Source: Nocardioides speluncae (lineage in GTDB: Bacteria; Actinomycetota; Actinomycetes; Propionibacteriales; Nocardioidaceae). Taken from it: a stretch of DNA of 64,000 nt. Within the stretch, counting starts at the first letter, position 1. The number at the start of each line of letters is the position of its first letter. Of the stretch, positions 57,702-64,000 are shown one piece after another. The stretch covers positions 310,001-374,000 of the forward strand of contig NZ_QEOO01000016.1 in the NCBI RefSeq assembly GCF_003121585.1, in the 5' to 3' direction. The translations under genes and the position numbers were made by a program. The notes under the pieces were generated by a model. It was not told where the DNA came from and searched no databases. It saw only the letters and a program-made list of their open reading frames with translations.

Positions 57702-60700
57702 ATGCAGTCTTCGCGCCGTCGCTCCATCCGTGGTCGGGCCTTCGCGCTCGCCGTCACGCTCGCGGCGGCGGCAGCGGCGGTGCCGCTGACCAATTCGTCG
57801 GCCACCGCCGCGCCGACCGAGCTGTTCTTCTCCGAGTACATCGAGGGGTCCTCGAACAACAAGGCCCTTGAGATCTACAACGGCACTGGCGGGACCGTCG
57901 ACCTGGCGGCCGAGAACTACAACGTCCAGATGTTCTTCAATGGCAGCGCGACCGCTGGACTCACGATCAGCCTGACCGGTCCGACCGTCGCGGTGGCCGA
58001 CGGTGATGTGTACGTGCTCGCCCAGAGCGCGGCGTCGCCCTCCATCCTCGCTGTCGCGGACCAGACGAACGGCTCTGGCTGGTTCAACGGCGACGACGCC
58101 GTCGTCCTGCGCAAGGGCACGATCATCATCGACGTCATCGGCCAGGTGGGCATCGACCCCGGCACGGAGTGGGGGACCGGCGTTACCAGCACGGCCGACA
58201 ACACGCTCCGGCGCAAGCCGAGCATTCAAGCGGGCGACCCAAACCACAGCGACGCGTTCGACCCGGCCGTCGAGTGGGACGGCTTCGCGACGGACACGTT
58301 CGACGGGCTCGGCGCTCACGTCATCGACGACGATGGCGACAACGCGCCAACGGTGACGGCGACCAGCCCCGCGTCCGGCGCGGTCAACGTCGCCCCGTCC
58401 TCGGACGTCTCGATCACCTTCTCGGAACCGGTCGACGTCACCGACCCGTGGTTCTCCCTCTCCTGCGCGTCGACCGGCAGTCATACGGCCGCCGTCACCG
58501 GGGGCCCCATCACCTTCACCCTCGATCCGGACACCGACTTCGGCCCCAACGAGACGTGCACGGCGACGGTGTTCGCCAGTCAGGTGACCGACCAGGACGC
58601 CGACGACCCGCCCGACAACATGGCTGGTGACGCGGTCTCCTCCTTCACCACCGCCGACCCGTTGGTCTGTGGAGCGCCGGCGACGCTCATCCATGCCATC
58701 CAGGGCGACGGTGCGACCGCCGCCCAGACTGGTGTGCGCACCGTGGAAGGTGTCGTCGTCGGTGACTACCAGGGCGCCGGCCAGTTCAGCGGCTACTTCC
58801 TCCAGGAGGAGGACGGCGACACGGATGCCAACCCCCTCACCTCCGAAGGCATCTTCGTCTTCAACACGTCGACCCCGGTCTCCGTCGGTGACCGGGTGCG
58901 CGTCAGGGCCACCGCCGGCGAGTTCGGCGGGATGACGCAGCTGTCGAACGTGACCGCAACCGAGATCTGCGGAACAGGCTTCTCGGTCACGCCGTCGTCG
59001 GTGACGCTGCCGGTGGCGGCCGTCTCGGACCTGGAGCGGTTCGAGGGGATGAAGGTCACCGTCTCCCAGGAGTTGACCGTGACCGAGGTGTTCACGCTCG
59101 CCCGCTTCGGCGAGGCGGCGCTGTCGGTCGGCGGTCGGCTGGAGACGCCGACCAACGCGGTGGCGCCGGGCGCCCCCGCACTTGCCCTCCAGAACCTCAA
59201 CGACCGCAGCCGCATCCTGCTCGATGACGGCAACAACCAGCAGAACATCGATCCCACGCTCCACCCGCAGGGCGGACTCAGCGCCACCAACACCCTGCGG
59301 GTCGGTGACTCCCTCCCGAGCCTCACCGGAGTGCTTGAGTTCCGGTTCAGCCGGTACCGCGTCCAGCCGGTGGGCGGCATCGCCTTCACCCACTCGAACC
59401 CGCGGCCCCTGGCCCCTGAGCCCGTCGGCGGGAACCTGCGGGTGGCGGCCTTCAACGTCCTCAACTACTTCAACGGCAACGGCAGCGGTCTCGACGGCGC
59501 CGCCGGTGGCTTCCCGACGGCACGCGGGGCCAGCAACCTCTTCGAGTTCAACCGTCAGCGCGACAAGATCATCGATGCCATCAGCGCGCTCGACGCCCAC
59601 GTGGTCGGGCTGATGGAGCTCGAGAACGACGTGACCGCAGGTGGGGAGTTCGGCGCCATCGAGGACCTCGTCGCCGGGCTCAACGACTTTGCAGGCTCTG
59701 CTAGGTACGACTTCATCGACACGGGGGTCGTCGGCACCGACGCCATCCGAGTGGGGATCATCTACCAGCCCGGGTCGGTCACGCCGGTTGGCAGCCACGC
59801 GATCATGGACTCCACGGTCGACCCCGACTTCATCGATACCTTGAACCGGCCCTCCATCGCCCAGACGTTCGAGCTGAACGCCACGGGCGCGAGATTCACG
59901 GCCGTGGTGAACCACCTGAAGTCGAAGGGCTCCGACTGCAACCACGTGGGCGACCCCGACACCGGAGACGGGCAGGGCAACTGCAACGGCACCCGAACCC
60001 TGGCTGCTGGAGCGCTGGTCGACTGGCTCGCCACCGATCCCACCGGAAGCGGCGACCCCGATGTCGTCGTGCTCGGCGACCTGAACGCCTATGCCATGGA
60101 GGACCCGATCACGGTCTTCAAGGACGCCGGGTACGTCGACACCATCGACGCGTTTGCCGGCAGCGACAGCTACTCGTTCGTGTTCCAGGGCCAGTCCGGC
60201 TACCTCGACCATGCCCTGGCCAGCGAGAGCCTGGCCGCCCAGGTCTCAGGAGCGACCGAGTGGCACATCAACGCCGACGAGCCGATCGCCCTCGACTACA
60301 ACGTCGAGTTCAAGTCGGCCGGCCAGGTCACGACGTTCTACGACCCCGGGCCGTACCGGTCATCCGACCACGACCCGGCCCTGGTCGGGTTCAACCTGGG
60401 CGCGGCGCCCACGGTGGATGCTGGCGGGCCTTACTCCGTTGTGGAGGGGTCGACGGTCACGGTCACGGCGACGGGCAGCGATCCGGACAACGGGACGCTG
60501 ACCTACGCCTGGGACCTGGACAACAACGGGAGCTTCGAGACCGCCGGGCAGAGCGCCACATTCTCGGCGGCCGGCATCGAGGCGCCGGCGAGCAGGACCA
60601 TAGCTGTCCGGGTCACCGACGACGAGGGGTTCACCGCGACCGACACCGCCATGGTGGAGGTCGTCTGGGACTTCTCCGGGTTCTTCCCGCCGGTCCTCAA

Positions 60701-61013
60701 CCTTCCGGACGTGAACTCCGTCAAGTCCGGCAGCTCCGTGGCGGTCAAGTTCAGCCTGGGTGGAAACCAAGGGCTGTCGATCTTCGCCGCGGGCTCACCG
60801 GCGTCGATGCCGATCGACTGCACCACCGGGGCGCCGCTCGGCTCGGCCCAGCCGATCGCCCTCGCCGGCAACAGTGGCCTGGTCTACAGCGCCAGCACTG
60901 ACACCTACATGCTGAGCTGGAAGACGGCCAAGAACTGGACCGGCTGCAGGCGCCTGTCTGTGACGCTGGCTGATGGCACCGTGCACCAGGCCGACTTCCG
61001 CTTCACTCGCTAG
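57702..61013 (+). CDS. secreted multidomain nuclease (ExeM/NucH-like)
   Basis: 1103 residues. Signal peptide to about 37 (cleavage near ATAAP). About 38-165: lamin-tail domain (TELFFSEYIEGSSNNKALEIYN). About 210-305: Ig-like domain (SPASGAVNVAPSSDVSITFSEP). About 330-560: OB-like region (GVVVGDYQGAGQFSGYFLQEEDGD). About 585-905: endonuclease/exonuclease/phosphatase domain with NVLNYFNGNG, MELEND, VVNHLKSKGSDC, LGDLNAYAMEDP and SSDHDPALVG. About 915-985: PKD repeat. C-terminus: PxKF-like module (SGSSVAVKFSLGGNQG). A probable extracellular DNase for phosphate or nucleotide scavenging. The 350-bp region upstream shows no other gene. Confidence 0.9.
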   Translation: MQSSRRRSIRGRAFALAVTLAAAAAAVPLTNSSATAAPTELFFSEYIEGSSNNKALEIYNGTGGTVDLAAENYNVQMFFNGSATAGLTISLTGPTVAVADGDVYVLAQSAASPSILAVADQTNGSGWFNGDDAVVLRKGTIIIDVIGQVGIDPGTEWGTGVTSTADNTLRRKPSIQAGDPNHSDAFDPAVEWDGFATDTFDGLGAHVIDDDGDNAPTVTATSPASGAVNVAPSSDVSITFSEPVDVTDPWFSLSCASTGSHTAAVTGGPITFTLDPDTDFGPNETCTATVFASQVTDQDADDPPDNMAGDAVSSFTTADPLVCGAPATLIHAIQGDGATAAQTGVRTVEGVVVGDYQGAGQFSGYFLQEEDGDTDANPLTSEGIFVFNTSTPVSVGDRVRVRATAGEFGGMTQLSNVTATEICGTGFSVTPSSVTLPVAAVSDLERFEGMKVTVSQELTVTEVFTLARFGEAALSVGGRLETPTNAVAPGAPALALQNLNDRSRILLDDGNNQQNIDPTLHPQGGLSATNTLRVGDSLPSLTGVLEFRFSRYRVQPVGGIAFTHSNPRPLAPEPVGGNLRVAAFNVLNYFNGNGSGLDGAAGGFPTARGASNLFEFNRQRDKIIDAISALDAHVVGLMELENDVTAGGEFGAIEDLVAGLNDFAGSARYDFIDTGVVGTDAIRVGIIYQPGSVTPVGSHAIMDSTVDPDFIDTLNRPSIAQTFELNATGARFTAVVNHLKSKGSDCNHVGDPDTGDGQGNCNGTRTLAAGALVDWLATDPTGSGDPDVVVLGDLNAYAMEDPITVFKDAGYVDTIDAFAGSDSYSFVFQGQSGYLDHALASESLAAQVSGATEWHINADEPIALDYNVEFKSAGQVTTFYDPGPYRSSDHDPALVGFNLGAAPTVDAGGPYSVVEGSTVTVTATGSDPDNGTLTYAWDLDNNGSFETAGQSATFSAAGIEAPASRTIAVRVTDDEGFTATDTAMVEVVWDFSGFFPPVLNLPDVNSVKSGSSVAVKFSLGGNQGLSIFAAGSPASMPIDCTTGAPLGSAQPIALAGNSGLVYSASTDTYMLSWKTAKNWTGCRRLSVTLADGTVHQADFRFTR

Positions 61014-61028
61014 GACACCCGAACGGCA

Positions 61029-62402
61029 TCACGGCGCCGCCGCAAGGCGCGCGAGCCCGACGAGGCCCGGCGCCAGGTTGCTGGTCAGCCTGGCGACGAC
61101 CTCGTCGAGTGCCGCGGAGGGCGGGGCCGCGGCTACGCGGCCGGGAGAGAGCTCGATGGTGTCGGTCCAGGCCTTGATGTCGGGCTCGCCGCCGAAGGAC
61201 AGGGTGGCGCGGGTGCCGAGCAGGTTCATCCGCGCCCAGTCCGGCAGCGTGTTCGCGTACGGCGTCGGCGGGCACAGCCGGTTCTTCTCCGCGTCGTCGT
61301 CGCGCGTCGCCTCGACGTAGCCGGTGAGCGCGGCGGCGAAGCAGGGGAAGCCGGCCCGGATCGGCTGCAGGGTGATCGTGCCGGGCTGCCAGATGGGCAC
61401 CAGCGGCGGGTACTGCAGCCCCGACCCCGCGCAGTGCACGACGACCGCGTCGTCCGCGATCTCGACGGTCCCGTCGTCGAGCGTGATCCGGCCACGGTCC
61501 GCCCGCCGGATGTGTCCCATCCGGACGACGTTCTCGATCGTGCGCAGCTCGTCGAGCTCCCAGGTGGCCAGCGTCGGCGCCTTCGCCATCGTCGGCAGCA
61601 CGGAACGGTCGACCCGCAGCATGACGCCGGCCTCCTCGAGCCGGAGGAAGAAGTCGTCCGGGTCGGTGGCGTCGGCTGCGGACCCCATGACGTCAGCCGC
61701 CATGCCGAGAAACGCCGCAGCGTCGGGCTGGACGACGGCGCGGTTGAACATCCACGGGTCGCGCGGTCGCACCCAGCAGATGGCGTCCGGGTCGACGCCC
61801 AGGCTGAGCAGCCAGATGCACGCGTCGGTGGCGGTCTTGCCGGCGCCGGCCACGACGTACTGACTGGGTGCCTCCGTGAGGCGCGGCAGGTCGTTGACCG
61901 GGATCACCCGGGCGTCGCCGACCTCGAACGGTGCGGGCGTGTGCAGCGGGATGTCCGGAGCGAGGTAGCGGGCGTCCACGACCCGGCATCCCTCCGGTAC
62001 GTCGTACGCCTGGCCCGAGAGGCGCGAGACGAAGGTACGGTCGCCGACGTACTCACAGCCGGGGAAGAACTCGACCCTGCCCGACGCGAGCATCCGGTCG
62101 GCCAGGATGCGGTCGTAGTAGGCGCAGATCTCCGAGACAGTGGCGCGCTCCTGGAGGCCGGTCTCGGGGCCGCGCTGCCGCAGGCGCCCGCCGCCGAGCA
62201 GTGTCGAGGCGACGCCGTAGAAGGCCGACGCCTGGTGCAGGCGGACGAACGGGTAGGCGTCCAGCCAGTGGCCGCCCGCGGCGTGCCGACGGTCGACCAG
62301 GGCCACCCGAACATCAGCGTGATCGATGAGCGCGTCGGTGAAGGCCATCCCGCTCGCGCCCGCGCCGACCACCAGGTAGTCGGCGGCAACGGTTCGGCTC
62401 AC
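61029..62402 (-). CDS. FAD-dependent oxidoreductase/monooxygenase-like flavoprotein
   Basis: 457 residues. Rossmann motif DYLVVGAGASGMAFTDALID near residue 10 and a second nucleotide motif QYVVAGAGKTATDACIWLL near 185. VALVDRRHAAGGHWLDAYPFVRLHQASAFYG resembles flavin-containing monooxygenase-like enzymes. Substrate unknown. It lies between the secreted nuclease (convergent) and the cupin regulator (same strand). Confidence 0.82.
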   Translation of the reverse strand: MSRTVAADYLVVGAGASGMAFTDALIDHADVRVALVDRRHAAGGHWLDAYPFVRLHQASAFYGVASTLLGGGRLRQRGPETGLQERATVSEICAYYDRILADRMLASGRVEFFPGCEYVGDRTFVSRLSGQAYDVPEGCRVVDARYLAPDIPLHTPAPFEVGDARVIPVNDLPRLTEAPSQYVVAGAGKTATDACIWLLSLGVDPDAICWVRPRDPWMFNRAVVQPDAAAFLGMAADVMGSAADATDPDDFFLRLEEAGVMLRVDRSVLPTMAKAPTLATWELDELRTIENVVRMGHIRRADRGRITLDDGTVEIADDAVVVHCAGSGLQYPPLVPIWQPGTITLQPIRAGFPCFAAALTGYVEATRDDDAEKNRLCPPTPYANTLPDWARMNLLGTRATLSFGGEPDIKAWTDTIELSPGRVAAAPPSAALDEVVARLTSNLAPGLVGLARLAAAP

Positions 62403-62451
62403 GCGACCTAGCGTCGCACCGGAGCACCCGATGTGTGGGCCGAAGCCGAAA

Positions 62452-63033
62452 TCAGGAGGAGCCGCGTGGCCGGGCGCGCAGGTGGGCGCGCTCGCCCTGC
62501 TTGCCGAAGAGGCTGAGGAACTCGACCGGCTCGTCGTCGGCGGCGCCGAACCAGTGCGGCACCCGGGTGTCGAACTCGGCGGCCTCGCCGGGGACCATCA
62601 CCAGGTCGTGCTCGCCGAGTACGACGCGGAGCCGGCCGTTGAGGACGTACATCCACTCGTAGCCCTCGTGGGTCTGCGGGTCCGGTTCCTTGGCCCCGCC
62701 GGGCAGCACGATCTTGTAGGCCTGGATCCCGCCGGGGCGGCGGGTGAGCGGCAGCATCGTCATGCCGTGCTGGGTGACCGGGCGCAGGTGGATCCGGGGG
62801 TCGCCAGTGGGCGGCGCGTCGACCAGCTCGTCGAGCGAGACGCCATGGGCGCGGGCCAGCGGGAGCAGCAGCTCGAGCGTCGGCTTCCGGTCGCCGGACT
62901 CCAGCCGCGACAGCGTGCTCACCGAGACGCCGGTGGTCTCGGCGAGCTCGGCGAGCGTGGCGCCGCGCTCCTGCCGAAGGGCGCGGAGCCGCGGGCCGAC
63001 CGTGGCCAGCGCGTGATCGAGGTCGTCATCCAT
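62452..63033 (-). CDS. XRE-cupin transcriptional regulator
   Basis: 193 residues. HTH_3 at about 12-65 (LRALRQERGATLAELAETTGVSVSTLSRLESGDRKPTLELL in part), cupin_2 at about 110-180 (THEGYEWMYVLNGRLRVVL, FDTRVPHWFGA). The cupin senses a small molecule. Divergent by 66 bp from a thioredoxin-reductase-like gene that it probably controls through the dyad between them. Confidence 0.9.
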   Translation of the reverse strand: MDDDLDHALATVGPRLRALRQERGATLAELAETTGVSVSTLSRLESGDRKPTLELLLPLARAHGVSLDELVDAPPTGDPRIHLRPVTQHGMTMLPLTRRPGGIQAYKIVLPGGAKEPDPQTHEGYEWMYVLNGRLRVVLGEHDLVMVPGEAAEFDTRVPHWFGAADDEPVEFLSLFGKQGERAHLRARPRGSS

Positions 63034-63042
63034 GAGCCCAGT

Positions 63043-63057
63043 TTGCCATATTGGCAA
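63043..63057. promoter_or_regulatory. operator candidate TTGCCATATTGGCAA
   Basis: Perfect 6-bp arms with a TAT centre, 10 bp upstream of the XRE-cupin start and about 43 bp upstream of the divergent oxidoreductase. A likely binding site of the XRE-cupin protein. Confidence 0.65.
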
Positions 63058-63099
63058 CAGGGTTTGCGTGTTGGCGTGTAGGTCCGCACTCTGGATCAC

Positions 63100-64000
63100 A
63101 TGAGCCAACACACTGACGAACTCAAGGACAGCTACGACGTTGTGGTGATCGGCGGCGGCGCCGCGGGCCTGAACGGCGCGATGATGCTCGGCCGGTCCCG
63201 GCGCTCGGTGGCGGTGATCGACGGCGGGCAGCCGCGCAACGCCCCGGCCGACGCCGTACACGGGTTGTTCGGGCACGACGGCACCCCGCCGGCCGAGCTG
63301 CTGGCCCGCGGCAGGGAGGAGGTACGCCGGTACGGCGGCCATGTGGTCGACGGCGAGGTGGCGGGCGCGGTGCGCACCGGCGAGCGGTTCACGGTGACCC
63401 TGACCGACGGCCGTGCGGTCGGTGCCCGCCGGCTGCTGGTCGCGACCGGCCTGGTCGACGTACTCCCCGATCTCGCGGGCCTGCGCGAGCGCTGGGGACG
63501 CGACGTCGTGCACTGCCCCTACTGCCACGGCTGGGAGGTGCGGGACCGGGCGATCGGCATCCTCGCGACCGGGCCGAACTCGGTGCACCAGGCGCTGCTG
63601 TTCCGGCAGCTGAGCGCCGACGTCACCTACCTCACCCACCTGAGCCGGCCCGAGGACGAGCAGGCCGAGCTGATGTCCGCCCGCGGCATCGAGATCGTCG
63701 ACGGCAAGGTGGCCGGGCTCGAGATCACCGACGACCGGATCAGCGGCGTCCGGCTAGCCGACGACACGGTGCTGCCGCGCGAGGTGGTCGCGGTCGGCTC
63801 GCGGATGGTGGCGCGGGCCGGGTTCCTTGAAGACCTCGGGCTCAAGGCAGTCGAGCACCCGAGCGGCATGGGCGAGCACATCCCCGCCGACCCGACCGGC
63901 CGGACCGACGTGGCCGGCATCTGGGTGGCCGGCAACGTCACCGACCTCGCCGCGCAGGTCGGAGCGTCTGCCGCGGCGGGTGCGCTGGCCGGCGCTCAGA
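63100..64000 (+). CDS. thioredoxin-reductase-like flavoprotein (3' end outside window)
   Basis: At least 300 residues, cut at the right edge. FAD motif YDVVVIGGGAAGLNGAMMLGR near residue 12 (VVIGGGAAGLN), then VVHCPYCHGWEVRD with the redox CxxC and VAGIWVAGNVTD near the C-terminus, as in thioredoxin reductase. It probably lacks a dedicated NADPH domain signature seen in true TrxB (no GxGxxA here, ILATGPNSVH instead), so it may be a disulphide- or holothin-type oxidase. Divergent from the XRE-cupin regulator. Confidence 0.85.
   Translation, partial: MSQHTDELKDSYDVVVIGGGAAGLNGAMMLGRSRRSVAVIDGGQPRNAPADAVHGLFGHDGTPPAELLARGREEVRRYGGHVVDGEVAGAVRTGERFTVTLTDGRAVGARRLLVATGLVDVLPDLAGLRERWGRDVVHCPYCHGWEVRDRAIGILATGPNSVHQALLFRQLSADVTYLTHLSRPEDEQAELMSARGIEIVDGKVAGLEITDDRISGVRLADDTVLPREVVAVGSRMVARAGFLEDLGLKAVEHPSGMGEHIPADPTGRTDVAGIWVAGNVTDLAAQVGASAAAGALAGAQ

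Noticed and set aside
57564..60212. 882-codon open frame antisense to the secreted nuclease
   Set aside because: Translation is low-complexity G/V/E/R-rich; the plus strand has clear domain motifs in order.

Overview
The window is high-GC actinobacterial DNA. Leaderless or GTG starts, a BldC homologue, a DinB-fold DUF664 protein, GTP-dependent PEP carboxykinase and many secreted proteins point to Propionibacteriales (Nocardioidaceae/Kribbella-like); this is inference from gene content, with no marker gene such as 16S rRNA present. No phage, transposase, CRISPR array or rRNA was seen. Three tRNA genes are present: Arg(ACG), Ser(GCT) and Ser(TGA).

Layout. 1-6.8 kb: a minus-strand, tightly spaced operon of secreted lipases, a secreted beta-propeller and an acyl-CoA ligase, next to a TetR regulator; this looks like a lipid-scavenging unit. 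6.9-9 kb: an AlbA/Schlafen-type protein next to tRNA-Arg. 9-13 kb: a secreted S15 peptidase and pckG. 13-19.7 kb: a less GC-rich accessory region between and behind two tRNA-Ser genes. It carries a LuxR-tailed regulator convergent with a 39-codon secreted-peptide gene, a second peptide-less copy of that peptide gene's promoter and 3' element, an MFS transporter, and a tandem duplication of two more regulators of the same family. 19.7-29.2 kb: an NCS1 permease with an isochorismatase-like hydrolase, a biotinyl protein, secreted FG-GAP and beta-helix proteins with a TetR, a proline-rich membrane protein, a nitrilase-family enzyme and MobA-like proteins. 29.2-40 kb: quinone oxidoreductase, a DUF222/HNH protein with an SOS-type promoter, MerR, VOC proteins, BldC, acyl-CoA dehydrogenases (one a C-terminal fragment), a crosslink-glycosylase-like protein and arylamine N-acetyltransferase. 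40-48 kb: a secreted HEXXH protease broken by a frameshift, an SDR enzyme, a GNAT relic, an M14 carboxypeptidase, VOC, DinB and WYL proteins. 48-51 kb: a RimK-RimB-aspartoacylase module. 51-57 kb: a second glycosylase-like protein, TetR and PadR regulators, three RibD/DHFR-family reductases, and a MntA-HepT toxin-antitoxin pair. 57-64 kb: a large secreted nuclease, two flavoproteins and a cupin regulator.

The most interesting signal is the regulator-peptide locus at about 12.9-14.7 kb. The peptide precursor has a clean Sec signal ending AHA, followed by only eight residues (DYQWIVQW). The regulator promoter, the peptide promoter and the peptide-less copy each carry a pair of oppositely oriented TGCAAGANNNTGCA-like sites with the same architecture. 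I read this as a candidate secreted-peptide signalling system. A second theme is a family of short palindromic repeats that has entered coding sequence, including two in-frame copies in or next to the signal peptides of two neighbouring secreted proteins.
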